The position numbers and the translations under genes are program-made. The notes under the pieces are model-generated. The model did not search any database and was not told the DNA's origin. It worked only from the letters and a program-made list of their open reading frames with translations. DNA of 64,000 nt from Coniella vitis (Eukaryota > Ascomycota > Sordariomycetes > Diaporthales > Schizoparmaceae). Where the stretch lies: assembly GCA_011317545.1 (NCBI GenBank), contig WUJK01000010.1:1798001-1862000 (forward strand), read 5' to 3'. Positions 1 to 11,099 of this stretch are shown here, one piece after another (the first letter of the stretch is position 1; the number at the start of each line of letters is the position of its first letter).

Positions 1-2723
1 GTCTTGGAGGAGCGCTTCCTTGACATCAACCCTTACTGCCGTAGCCGAGTCCTCCAGGTCTACATCAGGCTCTGCGACCTTCAGCAAAAGTTCCCCAAAC
101 GCAGACAAAAGGTGGCGGAACTGGCCTGTCGGAGCCTCGAGGACAAGAGCAGCAACGTGCGCAGGAATGCCATCAAACTCCTCGGGTGCCTCATAAAGAC
201 ACACCCTTTCACTGTCATGCACGGTGCTCAACTGGCTCGCAAAGAATGGCAGGACCGCCTGGACAAGGTCGATCAGGAGCTAGACGCCCTCAAGCCTCCA
301 GAAGGCGCGCCCGAAATGGAGGGCCAGAGCCAGCTTGACGTTACCGTGGACGAACAGCTACTGGACGAAGCTACGCAGATCGGGACACCCCAGAAGAAGG
401 CACCTGCAGAAATGACGGAGGAAGAGAAAGTCGCCGCCGTCACAAAAGCCCGAGAAGAAGCAGCAACCTCCGAAGCCATCGAGAAACTCACACTTACCAG
501 ACGGTACTACACGGAAGCGCTGCGGTTCATTGATGTGCTGCACGCTTCCACCGGTACCATCTGCCAGCTCCTCGGCGCCAAGAACAAGAGCGAGGTCATT
601 GAGGCCATGGATTACTTTGAAATCGGGGACGCCTACAATATTGAACAGAACAAGGTCGGCATCCGGCGCATGCTCCGTCTCATCTGGACCAAGGGCAACA
701 GCGACGAGGGCAAGGGTGTGCAAACCCACCTCATCGAGTGCTACAAGCGACTCTTTTTTGAAGCACCCGATTCATTCAGCGCCAACGATGCGGCTAACTA
801 CGTTGCCCGGAACATGATCAGCCTGACCTTTGGGGCGACTCTGGCGGAACTAACATCTCTGGAGCAGCTGCTGAGCACCATGATGAAGCAGGGCATGATC
901 TCGGACATTGTTATTGCCAAGCTCTGGCAAGTGTATGGCGTGCAGAAACGCGATATTTCAAGAACGCAACGCCGCGGTGCAATCATCATCCTCGGCATGT
1001 TGGCGACCGCTAGTCCAGAGATTGTTGTTAGCGATATGGAGACTATGCTCCGGACTGGCTTGGGCGCCCAAGGTCGCAGCGATTTGCAGCTGGCAAAGTA
1101 CACATGCATTGCTCTGCGCCGCCTCAACCCTACCGGGCGGCAAGTCAAAGACTCGACCAAATTCTCGCGGCTGCCCAACGAGCACGCTGTGTTGCAGAAG
1201 CTTGCAGCCATCACCGAGGTGCCTTATGAGAGCGAAGAGTGGTACGGCGTTGCCGAGCAAGCCATCAATGCCATTTACGCCATCTCCAAACACCCAGATG
1301 TGTTGTGCTCGGAGATTATTCGCCACAAGACAAAGGCGGTGTTTTCGCCTCAAAGATCAAAGTCCAATACTGACGAGCGACCCGGGTCCATGGACTCGCA
1401 GAAATCCGCACCAGAGGTAGAGGAGGTTGCAAATCCAGAGACGACGGCCGAGGTGCCCGAAGAACAAGCTGATGCCGGGGAGGGCGATCCTGCTGCTGCT
1501 CCTGTTGCTGACGGCGAAACACCAGCAAGTCCAGAAAAAGCATCGCCTGAAAAGTCCCAAAAACCAAAACGCGAGAACGCAATTGCCCTGTCACAGCTGC
1601 TCTTTATTGTTGGGCATGTTGCCATCAAGCAGATTGTGCATCTCGAACTCTGCGAGCTCGACTTCAAACGCCGCAAGCTAGAAAAGGAAAAGGCTGTCGC
1701 CGCGGAAAAGGCTGCTGAGGCCGCGTCTCGTGGCAACAACAGCAATGCCAGCGTCAAGGACAAGGAGGACCCGGAGGACGAACTTGACCTCATTGGCGGC
1801 ACGACCGAAGACGATTTCACCGAGTCGATCCAGGCCATCCGCGAGCACGAACTCCTCTACGGGCCCCAGAGCCTGCTCGCCATGTTTGGGCCGCTCGTGA
1901 TTGAAATCTGCGTCAAGAACCACAAGTACAAGGACAAGGGTCTGCAAGCGTCGGCCACGCTGTGCATGGCCAAGCTCATGTGCGTGTCGGCCAGATACTG
2001 CGAGGCCAACACGACGGTGCTCATCCCGATTGTGGAGCGCTCGCCCGACGCAACGGTGCGGTCCAACGCCGTCATTGCCCTCGCTGACATGGCAGTGTGC
2101 TTCAACCACCTCATTGACGCCGACACGGACTTCCTCTACCGCCGGCTCGCGGACCCAGACGCCTCTGTGAAACGCACGTGTCTGATGACGCTGACCTTCT
2201 TGATTCTCGCGGGTCAGATCAAGGTCAAGGGTCAGCTGGGCGAGATGGCCAAGTGCCTGGAAGACAAAGACAAGCGGATTGCGGACCTGGCGCGCATGTT
2301 CTTTACAGAGTTGTCGACCAAGGACAATGCCGTGTATAACCACTTTGTGGACATGTTTTCGCTGCTGTCGGCGGATAAGGCATTGGCGGAGGAGAGTTTC
2401 CGCAAGATTGTGCGGTTTTTGCTCGGGTTTGTGGAGAAGGTATGTCTTTTTTGCCCCTAGTCGGCTTGTTTCTTGTTTGAGAACTCTGTTTTTGTTCTCT
2501 CTCTTGAAGAGAAAAGCAACCATGTACTGATCTGCCATTCATCTCTACACAGGATAAACACGCCAAGCAACTTGCAGATAAACTGGCAGCTCGTCTCCCA
2601 CGATGCGAAACAGAACGCGCCTGGAACGACGTGGCATTTGCGCTGGGCTTGCTGCAGCACAAGAATGAGGATATTACGAAATTGGTTGCTGAAGGATTCA
2701 AGATTGTGCAGGCATCTGCTTAA
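1..2723 (+). CDS. Condensin complex subunit 1 (Cnd1 / CAP-D2), C-terminal part
   Basis: This is the non-SMC HEAT-repeat subunit of condensin, which compacts mitotic chromosomes. The reading frame is open from the first base, so the 5' part lies outside the window. Two exons are visible: 1-2439 and 2553-2723. The intron (2440-2552) starts GTATGT, ends ACACAG and is phase 0; without splicing the frame stops at 2460. The conserved Cnd1 C-terminal block is clear: VRSNAVIALADMAVCFN, then DTDFLYRRL, then RTCLMTLTFLILAGQIKVKG followed by a MAKCL segment, a block strongly conserved with the yeast and animal proteins. Acidic low-complexity linkers (codons near 1380-1570 and 1690-1830) separate the HEAT blocks. 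The last exon adds 56 residues ending IVQASA. The family identity is firm; only the amino terminus is missing. The gene converges on the GRIM-19 gene. Confidence 0.95.
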
Positions 2724-3593
2724 AAAAAAAAAAGGTTCATTGTGCAGGTTTGCTTTGCTCTGGTCTGGTTTGGGTTGAGGGGTGTTCTGGGGTTGGCTAT
2801 TGTGCTTGGTTGCGTTACTTTGGCGGGCGTCTGGGGTGGGCTAGGCGAGAGCCAGGGATCAGGATTTGTTATGGCAGTTAAAATGGTTGGATAAAGTCTA
2901 TTGAGCGGGCGGTGGTTTGTGGGATGGGATGATTGTGTGGACTGGTAGTTGTACACTGATGATGCACTGCGAATGGTGACATATCTTGTGAACATCACTT
3001 GCATAGGCTCAGATCGCAGTACCTTATAGGAGGTACTTTCATACTGTATGGTGTTGTTGCCCTGGGGAACCTTGAAAATATGGTTGTACAAAGCATGGTA
3101 CAAGTACCGGCACGCGAGCTATGGGTTTAGATTTAAATGACTTTTATCAGTCGATGCGAATTTGTACATCTCAATATTCAAAGTGTTTAAAGACTCCTTC
3201 CTTTTGTGTTTTTGTTTGGTTTTCATTTTTCGGCCATTCTATGCCTGCCTACTTGCCCCCCCCTTCGTGAGCTAATTGCACATCTCGTTGGGTCAGTCTT
3301 TTTTTTGTCCCATCGAATCCTTGACATTGACCGTTCCCTCGACAGACTGACAGCAAGTCGGTTACCCGTTTGGCTGGCGGCTCACTCTTCACTTATCTCT
3401 CTCCATTTGCCTCTCTTCCTTCTCTCATCAACCAGCCTGAGGGACGACGTACCACCTCGACCTTTCTACACACTTGACTTCTTGGTCGTCGTCGTCGTCG
3501 TCGTCGTCGTCCCTCTCCTACTCCCATCATTCTTGCAGCAAAAAGCCCACAGAACCCCAAACCGCTCGCTCCCGCTTCCCAACCTTCCAACAT
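2724..3593. other. Convergent intergenic spacer
   Basis: This lies between the ends of the condensin and GRIM-19 genes. A run of A (2722-2733) directly follows the condensin stop. A GTC/GTCGTC trinucleotide run lies at about 3483-3510, and pyrimidine-rich sequence runs from 3390 to 3540. I see no convincing coding region or RNA gene. Confidence 0.6.
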
Positions 3594-5039
3594 TTACTTT
3601 GTCACATTCGCAGGCGCAACAGCAAACGTAGGCTTGACGAAGCGGTCGCTGTTGTACGGCTTGAAGTGGTCGCCCATGAGCTCCTTCTCGCGGGCCTGGT
3701 CGGCCAGGTAGCGGCGGACCTGGTCGCGGTCTTCCTCGGCTTGCAGGACGGGGATGAGGTGGATGCGGGACCACATCTTTTCGCGGGCGAGTTCACTGTT
3801 TTGTTGGATGTGAAGAAAATTAGCATTGGGATGGTCGTTGGAAGGGTTGTTGGAAGAATGCGCTTAAATACAAGAGCATCATTGGGAGTATGGGAATATG
3901 AATGACACCAAAGAAAGAAGAAAAGCGAAGAACAAAGCGGCAAGCAAATAGAATAGATTCTGGACGTACCGTTGCTCTCGAGCACCCTTGCCGTACTTCC
4001 ACCATCCGTAAACCATCACACCGGCGCCAATGGCGAGAAGGGTGGCGGGCTTGAAGCCGCGGGCTGGGAGGTTGCGCTAGAGAAAAGGGGGAAAAGGATC
4101 AATTGTTAGCATACGTCTTTTCCTTTTGCTGGTGTTGCTTTATTCTGATCCTCCTCGTCTCGTGATAGGAAATAACGAATTCCCGATATCCAATGTCTAT
4201 CATCAAGACTTGTCAGGGACAGGTCCGTTGGCTTGGTCTGGCCTGGCCTGGGACTGATTGTTTGCTTGTGAATTCCGTTTCAATCCACCGATGCCTTGGC
4301 TATCCTCCTCTTGCTTGCTTTGACTGGCTTGGCTGACTGGCTGTATAACTGGCAATCATCGCTCGGCGGCTTCTGGAAGCGGAGAAAAGCGAGCTGAGAA
4401 TGGACTCGGCACTCGTCCATTCATCACACAGTAGTATCTCCCCGTCTCTTTCCACAATCTTTCGACTGGGCATCTCCTTTTTTTTCTTTGTAGATCGTAG
4501 CCCTCATCCCTTTGCGGAAAAGCACCTAGACACGCTGCGTGGCGAAGGCAACCCCAGCTCCGCGATCCCGCTCTGAACAGGCTGGTTGGTGTGACGGACT
4601 GCTTGTGACTCTTATCGTTCTTGGTTGCTCGCTCGCTCGCTTGTACATCGATTCCCGGTCAGGCTAGCCCCTTGACTGTCTGTTGGTATGATCGTCGTCG
4701 TGCTCAATGACCACCTTTTTTTTTTTCCTTCCTTCAACTTGGCAGCAAGCTAGCAGCCAGCCAACCAGCCGAGTCACGAGAGACCAACAGCTAGCAGTAT
4801 CCAGCACAGCTTACTCCAGCCGCCAGCCAAGCACGCAAGCCAGAGCCAATCGCCCCAAAACAAAACCAAGCAAGCAAGCAAGCAAAACAAACAACCAGCT
4901 CCAAACCAACCTCTCTCCCACCAACCATCCTGTCCCCAAGAGACCCCTCACACACCATCCATACGTATTCACTTTTCAAGAAACTCACCTTGTACTGCAC
5001 GGGTCCGTACCCGCCAACGGGGGGCATATCCTGAGGCAT
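3594..5039 (-). CDS. NADH:ubiquinone oxidoreductase subunit GRIM-19 / NDUFA13 (complex I)
   Basis: This is an accessory subunit of mitochondrial complex I, embedded in the inner membrane. Three exons on the minus strand (4989-5039, 3970-4076, 3594-3795) give 119 residues, the usual size for fungal homologues. Exon 1 encodes MPQDMPPVGGYGPVQYK, the canonical N-terminus. Exon 2 carries the single membrane helix (around LLAIGAGVMVYGWW). Exon 3 begins in the RELAREKMW segment and contains LIPVLQAEEDRDQVRRY and YNSDRFVKPTFAV, all diagnostic of the family. Donors are GTGAGT and GTACGT; acceptors are CTAG and ACAG; exon phases join exactly. The start at 5039 is the first ATG of the frame. The oddity is intron 1 (4077-4988), which is 912 bp, whereas the other introns assigned in this window are 62-180 bp. 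No alternative identity is plausible. Confidence 0.94.
4077..4988 (-). other. Long (912-bp) first intron of the GRIM-19 gene
   Basis: This lies between donor AAG|GTGAGT (minus strand, 4988) and acceptor CTAG (4077). It contains a T11 run near 4711-4725 and CAAGCAAGCAAG / CAGCCAGCCAACCAGCC-like short tandem repeats at 4750-4890, read on the plus strand. I see no protein-coding region in it on either strand. A second promoter or an antisense transcript is possible but not shown. Confidence 0.7.
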
Positions 5040-5921
5040 GATGGGCAACTTGGGTTTTTCTTTTTCCCTGTCTTTCTCTTCCTTGCTTTTTCTCCAACTG
5101 TCGGCTTAGTCCAGGCTAAGAAACGAGTCTTCTCTTTTTGTTGCCTTGCTCTTTTCTCCCTATCTCTTCTCGCTCGTTCGCTTTGTCCCGCCCGGTACAC
5201 GAAAATCAACCTCGCTTCGCTTCGCTTTTCCGTAGGGTCGGTTGTATCGTGTCAGTCGTTCGCCGACCTGTTTCACTCAATCGAGTCAAGGGTGACCGAG
5301 TGAGTATTGTTTTGCCGTGAGTCGGGCCTTCGTCAAGGCTGCTGAGTGTGGTGGTGGTTGGTAGAGTAGTGGTGGTGGTTTGGATCGCGAAACGACGTCG
5401 TCGGTCGCAATTGACGTTGCTTGGTTATTCGAGCTCGGAGGTTGGACCGCACTTTGTCGCGGGTGATTATGTAAGAATGCTGCAGGGTGCCAGTGGAAAC
5501 GTAAGGTGGGGCCACGATCAGTAGGGGACGACGGCTTTTGAATATTTTCACTGGGGGTGAAGCCAAGATTATATATACACAATAACTGCACGAGCCTGAA
5601 CACGGTTGGTTTTTTTTTTACAGGCTATGAAAGAGAAACAGCCATACCAGATGATATGGGCACATTCCCCCAATGTACATATTTAGACCATCTCAACATT
5701 CAACGTAAAGGACATCGCTAGTATCCCCAACCCCAATAATCGCACCAAAGACCATGTCCCTCTAAACGCCATGCCGAACCAGATCCTGACCCTGATCCTG
5801 ATCATCCCTCCCAATGCAAAAGGAGCCAACATTGTCTTTTTCCAATATGGAGTCCAACGGAGTGTATGTCTCATGTAGCAAATCAAGGAAACAACAAGAC
5901 AGACCGCAAGACACTGGTTAC
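5040..5921. other. Intergenic region upstream of GRIM-19 and downstream of FCP1
   Basis: This should hold the GRIM-19 promoter (minus strand, start 5039) and the 3' end of the FCP1 transcript. It is pyrimidine-rich at 5050-5200. No gene or clear regulatory motif is recognised. Confidence 0.5.
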
Positions 5922-8384
5922 CTAACCCTTGTCAGCCAGCGCCGCTTCTTCAGCCTCCTCTCGGTCCAGTTCGGCCGACAAAACAGCCTCGAGGTCCTCC
6001 CCGTCCAAGTCAAAGCTGTCACTGCCTGGCTCTGCCCCTATCTCGGCCTCACTTTCCTTGAGCAGCACAACTTCTTCCTCAGTTCCATCATCGTCACCAC
6101 CGCTGTCAGGATGCGCCGACTCTGCGCCTTGATCCCCGCCCGCATACTCGGCGCGCAGACCCGAAGTGCCTCGCGATTTGGACATCTTGAGCCTCTTGGA
6201 CAGTGCCGAGGTGCCTGAAGCAGACACATCCGCATCAGACTCTTCGCCCTCATGGTGCCGTCTCTTGGACCCAGGCGACAGCCCGTTTTTGTCTTTGCTG
6301 CTGGTGCCAACACCATCGTCACCTTGCTCGCTGCCCATGTCGGACTTGCTGCTCTCATTGTCTGTTTCGCGGTCGGCCGTGTTGCTGTCGCCATCCCCAT
6401 CCGTCTCGTCGTCTGTTCCTTCGGCCAAGAATTCCGCCAGTTCTTGATCGACCTCTTCAAAGTCAAATCCTTTCAGATCATCAATGGGACTTCGCTCATT
6501 TTCCATCTCATCAGCGCTTTCATCAAGATCGTCCTCTTCATCCGCTTCTGCACTCTTGCTATCCTCGCTCATTCCAGGCGCGTCTTGAGCAACCATCCTT
6601 CCCGGAATGGCAATCTGTGCAGGTGCACTACGGTCGGCTGGGTGGACATTGACAAGGTATGGTTCTTCGTCCAGCTCCTCCCACTGGCTGATGGAGTCTT
6701 GCAGCCAGTCCTGGTTGACAATGCGAATGGTCGGTATTTTGGCAGCTTGGCGAACCTTCTGTGTCCTGGGCCGGCTACTGCTGATAACAAGATGGGAAAT
6801 ATCAGGCTCTATCCGGGTACGCAAGTCCGCACCGAAGCTCATGACTTGCATGCCGATTTCTGAGCGGTAGACGTCGATGCCCAGCGGCACAAGACCACTG
6901 AGCACAATCTTGGTGCCGCGGAGGACCTCAGACTTGAGTTCATCAAGCACTTGGCCCACGTCGGGAATTCCTTCTTCCATCGCGCATTGATCAACTTCTT
7001 CATAGTATTTGCTGTGTAGTGTCGTAAGGTGTTCATCAAGGTATTTGAGCTCCGTGTCGTCGTCCAAAAGGACATGGTGTCGGTGGTGTAGTGGGGGCTC
7101 GTCTCCTGCCGGTGGCTGGTTTTCCTGCCCTTCCTTTTCTGCGTCTTCGTCTTCCTTGTCCAGCTTCTCTTGCATGTGCAGCAAGGGTCTATCTTGCAGC
7201 TGCTTCTCCAGGGTGCGCTCTTGCTCCTCCTTTTGCAACTGAAGCAGGGCAGCATCGTCTCCACTACTCATGCCCGCGAGCCCTTCTAGAGCAGTGGTCT
7301 TGGAGGCGTCGTCAGAGATGCCATTGGGGCTGGCAGACGGTGTTCCGTTTGTGACGGGTTTGTCTCCTCCCAGCTGGTCTTCTCGCTTGGGCAAGAAGCT
7401 GGAATTGATGTCGCCCACCCCCTTGAAGAAGTCATAGGGAACAACCTTGATAAGATTGGGGCGGTTCTTGGGCCAGACGTCGGCACGGTCGTCGATGATA
7501 ACAACCATATTCGTCGAAACAGGAAACAGTCGCTGCAAGCTCTTGGCAGTCATGTTGCCGTTTTCGTCGCGGCTAATGACACGGTTACCAAAGAGCCTCT
7601 GGTCCGGGTCAACAATCTTGGCAATATTCATGGCGTAGGCTCTGGTGCCCATTGTGTAGACGTGGAGCTCATAAAGCTGCGAAATGTGCTCGAGGAATTG
7701 GCGCAGTCCTGGGCGCATCTTGATGTAGTAGGAGCAGCCGCTAGCGACGCCACGGGGGCCGTCGTCAATGAGTTGGAAGCTTTGTACATCCTTGACCGAC
7801 TCATAGTTCGGGTTTGATGGATCTTTCTGCCATTCGCCAACAGTGGGGTCAATGCACGCGTGAATAATGGTTTGATCCAAATCGACCACCAGACTCAGCT
7901 TTCTCTGTTCGAGCAGCCGCCGCTGGAGTTCCAATTCGGCTTTGAGGGCCTGCTGTCGACTGACCGTCAGGCCCGTTTGGTCGTGGGTCATGTTGATGGG
8001 GGCGCGCTCCGTCTCGGCGCGCTCAGTGCTCCAGTCGATCTCGGTCATGTCTTTGCCGCAAATGGCGCACAGGCCCGAGATTTGTATGGGATGCTGGCAG
8101 GCCTCTTCGACGAGGACACACGGCTGGTCGCGGTGGATGACATCGCCCACGCGGATCTTCCACTCCTTGAGCTTTCCCTCCACGGGCGAAACCCAGGACG
8201 AGATTGTGGTTTGTTCTTCCTCCCATGTGTCGCCAGTGATGGAGTCACCGACCTCCTTCATCCACTTGAAGGCGTACTCCATGGCAGTGGAGCCCTTTTT
8301 CAGCTGGTCGCCAGGTTTGGCCACAAGCCTGGAAATGGTGATGGGATACCGCAGATGGGCACCCAGAGATATTGGCTCGCTCAT
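5922..8384 (-). CDS. fcp1: RNA polymerase II C-terminal-domain phosphatase (FCP1)
   Basis: This phosphatase removes phosphate from Ser residues of the Rpb1 CTD so that polymerase II can be recycled. It is a single exon of 820 residues. An N-terminal region of about 100 residues resembles the biotinyl-lipoyl-like fold of Fcp1 (LRYPITISRL; WKIRVGDVIHRDQPCVLVEE). A CxH...CxxC pair follows (about 96-109). The FCPH catalytic domain has the DxDxT motif as DLDQT at about 168-172, MRPGLRQFL, and the distal VVIIDDRADVW motif. A BRCT domain follows (about 520-610, with GTKIVLSGLVPLG and VNQDWLQDSI). The tail is highly acidic (DEEDDLDESADEMENE, later EEVVLLKESEAEIG), as expected for the TFIIF-binding C-terminus. 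The frame is open about 60 bases upstream of 8384 but offers only TTG there, so the ATG at 8384 is chosen. Identity is firm. Confidence 0.95.
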   Translation of the reverse strand: MSEPISLGAHLRYPITISRLVAKPGDQLKKGSTAMEYAFKWMKEVGDSITGDTWEEEQTTISSWVSPVEGKLKEWKIRVGDVIHRDQPCVLVEEACQHPIQISGLCAICGKDMTEIDWSTERAETERAPINMTHDQTGLTVSRQQALKAELELQRRLLEQRKLSLVVDLDQTIIHACIDPTVGEWQKDPSNPNYESVKDVQSFQLIDDGPRGVASGCSYYIKMRPGLRQFLEHISQLYELHVYTMGTRAYAMNIAKIVDPDQRLFGNRVISRDENGNMTAKSLQRLFPVSTNMVVIIDDRADVWPKNRPNLIKVVPYDFFKGVGDINSSFLPKREDQLGGDKPVTNGTPSASPNGISDDASKTTALEGLAGMSSGDDAALLQLQKEEQERTLEKQLQDRPLLHMQEKLDKEDEDAEKEGQENQPPAGDEPPLHHRHHVLLDDDTELKYLDEHLTTLHSKYYEEVDQCAMEEGIPDVGQVLDELKSEVLRGTKIVLSGLVPLGIDVYRSEIGMQVMSFGADLRTRIEPDISHLVISSSRPRTQKVRQAAKIPTIRIVNQDWLQDSISQWEELDEEPYLVNVHPADRSAPAQIAIPGRMVAQDAPGMSEDSKSAEADEEDDLDESADEMENERSPIDDLKGFDFEEVDQELAEFLAEGTDDETDGDGDSNTADRETDNESSKSDMGSEQGDDGVGTSSKDKNGLSPGSKRRHHEGEESDADVSASGTSALSKRLKMSKSRGTSGLRAEYAGGDQGAESAHPDSGGDDDGTEEEVVLLKESEAEIGAEPGSDSFDLDGEDLEAVLSAELDREEAEEAALADKG

Positions 8385-9900
8385 GGCGGGCAACAGAGGG
8401 GCAGCGGGTTTGTGGAATTCAGGATTCTGGCAGAGGACACCCAAAGATCAGTACAAACGAAATCAACAAACGCTGGTCCCACAGCGCGTCGGTGTCCCGC
8501 GGCGGGAAACCTTGTAGGCGGCCAGCCTTTCTCAAGTGGCGCTACTGGCAGAGATCGGCATGCGAACAAGGAAAATAGCTTACAATGGGTCATCAAGGAG
8601 GCCAGAACCAGCTCGCGTCCACTTGATCTCAAGAGTCGTTTGACGGCGAGTAATGCTCCCATTGCCGCTGGTTGGAGCGGAAGGACGAATTGCGAGGGGG
8701 CAGCTCTCAAGGGGGCACAGCACATGCGACCAAGGACTGAGCTTTGTCGGATCTGTGAGATTGGTGTGTGGGTTGAGCGCAATTGTGTTGATGGCTGTGA
8801 GGACGAGAAGCAAAGGGCCAAAGAGGGCTTAAAGGTGGCGCGACAGCCAGACAGCCAAACAGCCAAAGAGTCGCGAACCCAAGCAACTGCAGGATGGAAG
8901 GAGGGAGCTTGGACCAGGCGCGCAGTTGCAGGGGTATGGTCGCCTTAGCGCGGCTCAGAAGAGCACCTCCAGTTGCTGGACCAGTTGGGCGAAGGTGGGC
9001 TGGCTGGGCCCAATGACGTGGCGCAGTGGGGTGGGGCTCAGCACTGCTCAATTGCTGCTTTCAGAAGGCGCAATACTTTCCGACGTGCTGGCCAATTCTG
9101 GTATCAGTCAGCAAGTCCAGGGGTTTGATGAGCAGGACAGTGAGTACCAAGGTACTATGACTTATCGATAGAGGCACGTTTGTGCGTCTGCACGCCAGAA
9201 GTTCTCAGACCACATAACGTCTCTTGTCTGGCTGGGAAGAAAACAGCTGCAGGGGCCAACTCACCTGTGACGATTCTCAGCCAATCATCCAGCACAGCAG
9301 ATTCGGCACTGAGTTGTTGCACAGTCTATGGCATCAGTGGGGGGGGCGTGTGACTGGAGAAAACTGGCTGTACTTATACTCGAGCCGCAACCTTGCAAGC
9401 CGGCATCTGGCAAGCCTGGACCTCCCGTTGAACACATTCTGCCCGCAGGCGGTGGCTACACCCAAAGTACCCAAGTAGCAGCTGGCGGGGATCGCCTGGC
9501 CTTTTTGTACTGGCAGAGAGCTAGGCGCGGGGTCACTGGTCATTCATCGTGAAGACAAAGTACCTGGCAAGCTGAGTACGAAGGCGTGTGGTTTAACCAA
9601 TTGGCTTGGCTTAAACGTGAATCCCATTAGACACTACAGGAATGGTTGAGAAGGTACTTGATTTCCGGCTAAGGCTTGTACTTCTGTGCTTGCTTTACCT
9701 TCTTTATGTGAACTGGACTAACTGGGTGCTTGGGAGAAGCATGATCAAGAATTGCAATCCAGACACGAATTTGTTGTGAATGATGCACGGATGAAGCATC
9801 TTATTTGTGCTGTCCTCTTGAGCAAATTCTATGCCATTTGTCTCCCCAGCTTTCACATGAAGTATAATCTCCAACGCAGCACTAATCAGCGTAAGCTATC
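8385..9900. other. FCP1 promoter region bordering the retrotransposon
   Basis: These 1.5 kb lie between the FCP1 start (minus strand) and the left LTR. Composition is GC-balanced up to about 9880, with no RIP signature, in sharp contrast to the neighbouring element. Plus-strand open frames here read through from FCP1 antisense and show no protein family. CTATC at 9896-9900 is the retrotransposon target-site copy. Confidence 0.5.
9896..9900. repeat. Target-site duplication, left copy (CTATC)
   Basis: The 5-bp sequence CTATC directly precedes the left LTR and is repeated at 17458-17462 directly after the right LTR. Five bases is the usual target-site length for Ty3/Gypsy elements. Confidence 0.85.
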
Positions 9901-10385
9901 TGTAATGATCCTTGCCTGAATCCCGGATTCTGGAAGTACCTATGAGTTGTATGTTAGCAGGTGGGGAAGTATTACCTTTAAGTCTTCGTACGTTGTCGAG
10001 CAATATCAAGTATCACAAGTGATCAAGAGGGATTACCCTATTATATAAAATAATACTTAGATTTACAACTGAAGACTATAAGGAAAACTATCTAATAGCT
10101 AGGAAATCCACCGTCCTTATATCCTTCCGTTATTCTATATTAAATACCCTATTTAACCCTAGATTATCTAGATTATCTTACGATCTTAATAATCCGGCTC
10201 TGCTAGATTATCTAATAATCTTAATAATCCATTCCTAATTAGTTCGTATAACCCTAACCCTAACTATATTATCCTATATAACTTAGTTATATAAGAGATC
10301 CCCATCGGTCCGTTAAGGTTCCGATTTACTAGTATATAGTTACGCTAGCCTATTCCTATAACTTATATAACCGTAGGTTATAATA
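9901..10385 (-). repeat. Left LTR (3' LTR of the minus-strand element)
   Basis: The 485 bp begin TGTAATGATCC and end TTATAATA on the plus strand. They align end to end with 16973-17457. The outer 190 bp or so (9901-10090) retain G and C residues that are mutated in the right copy, for example GATCAAG here against GATTAAG there. The inner part (about 10146-10385) is more mutated than its counterpart. The terminal CA/TG is visible at the left end and mutated to TA at the inner end. Confidence 0.92.
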
Positions 10386-10398
10386 TTATCTCCCTTCT
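10386..10398 (-). other. Putative polypurine tract next to the 3' LTR
   Basis: Read on the minus strand the sequence directly upstream of the 3' LTR is AGAAGGGAGATAA, nearly all purine, in the place where a Ty3/Gypsy element primes plus-strand DNA synthesis. The assignment rests on position and composition only. Confidence 0.5.
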
Positions 10399-10559
10399 AT
10401 CGGTCTTTATCCCTAAAGACCTATAGTATTTCCGTAAGTAGTCCTGCCTAATATTCTTACTTCGGATTATACCTTCCTAATTCGTTATATCGTCGAGAAT
10501 CAATAAAAGTCGTTCTCGAAAGATTTCTTCGTCGGTTGCTCCTAAAACCGTTAAGCGTA

Positions 10560-11090
10560 ACCTTCTTCTTTAATCTATTCTGGAGTATTATATAGAGATA
10601 CCGACCTGCTCTAACTGTAAGGAACGGGGGCTTTCTTCTTATTAGATTTCCGCGATATATTCCGACCGCTATACTAAGTATATTCGTTTAAATAAGTCTC
10701 GCTACGATATACTAGGTCCTTCTCCGTCTAATATTCGTACTATCTCTCGGTATTATTAGAAGATTAAGGATAAGATAGAGGAACTAGATAAGGCTTGATA
10801 TACTTTAAATATACGTATAGATCGCCTTCGTAAGCAGAAAAAGATATAGAGAGAGAAGATAGCACGGGCTATTCGCCGGGGCCTGGATTTTATAGAGGAG
10901 TTAGATCGTATAGAGCGTAAGGAGGCTGAAAAGGAGGCGGCAGTTTCGATACCGGCGGGTCCTTTACCTAAAGCGTTTCCTAATTCGCTAATATAGGAGT
11001 TTAACACCGTAGATTAGTCTGCTATAGATTTTAGTAGGTCGTTAGATTTAGTTAGCGCTTCTAATAGAGGGGGTTTATCTAATCGTTAGT
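10560..11090 (+). pseudogene. Antisense ORF relic in the element: Cys-pair plus coiled-coil protein
   Basis: This lies between the end of pol and the 3' LTR, on the strand opposite to gag-pol. The plus strand reads CSNCKERGL (CSNC at 10607-10618), continues through a charged helical stretch (RLRKQKK, then EELDRIERKEAEKEAA) and ends near SNRGGLSNR. In-frame TAG and TGA codons interrupt it at positions consistent with CAG/TGG decay. This would have been a small protein with one or more Cys pairs followed by a coiled coil. No function can be assigned from the sequence. The frame shows coding character despite the RIP mutations, which makes a chance frame less likely. Confidence 0.5.
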
Positions 11091-11099
11091 AAGTTTTCT

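Noticed and set aside
4707..5303. Plus-strand frame of 198 codons overlapping GRIM-19 exon 1
   Set aside because: Low-complexity translation rich in Ser, Thr, Gln and Asn; it is the antisense of a well-supported intron and exon.
7860..8948. Plus-strand frame of 362 codons
   Set aside because: It runs antisense through the conserved N-terminal part of FCP1 and has no domain of its own.
10249..10264. Evidence that the window is next to a telomere
   Set aside because: The telomere-like run is too short, lies inside both LTRs, and is part of the element.
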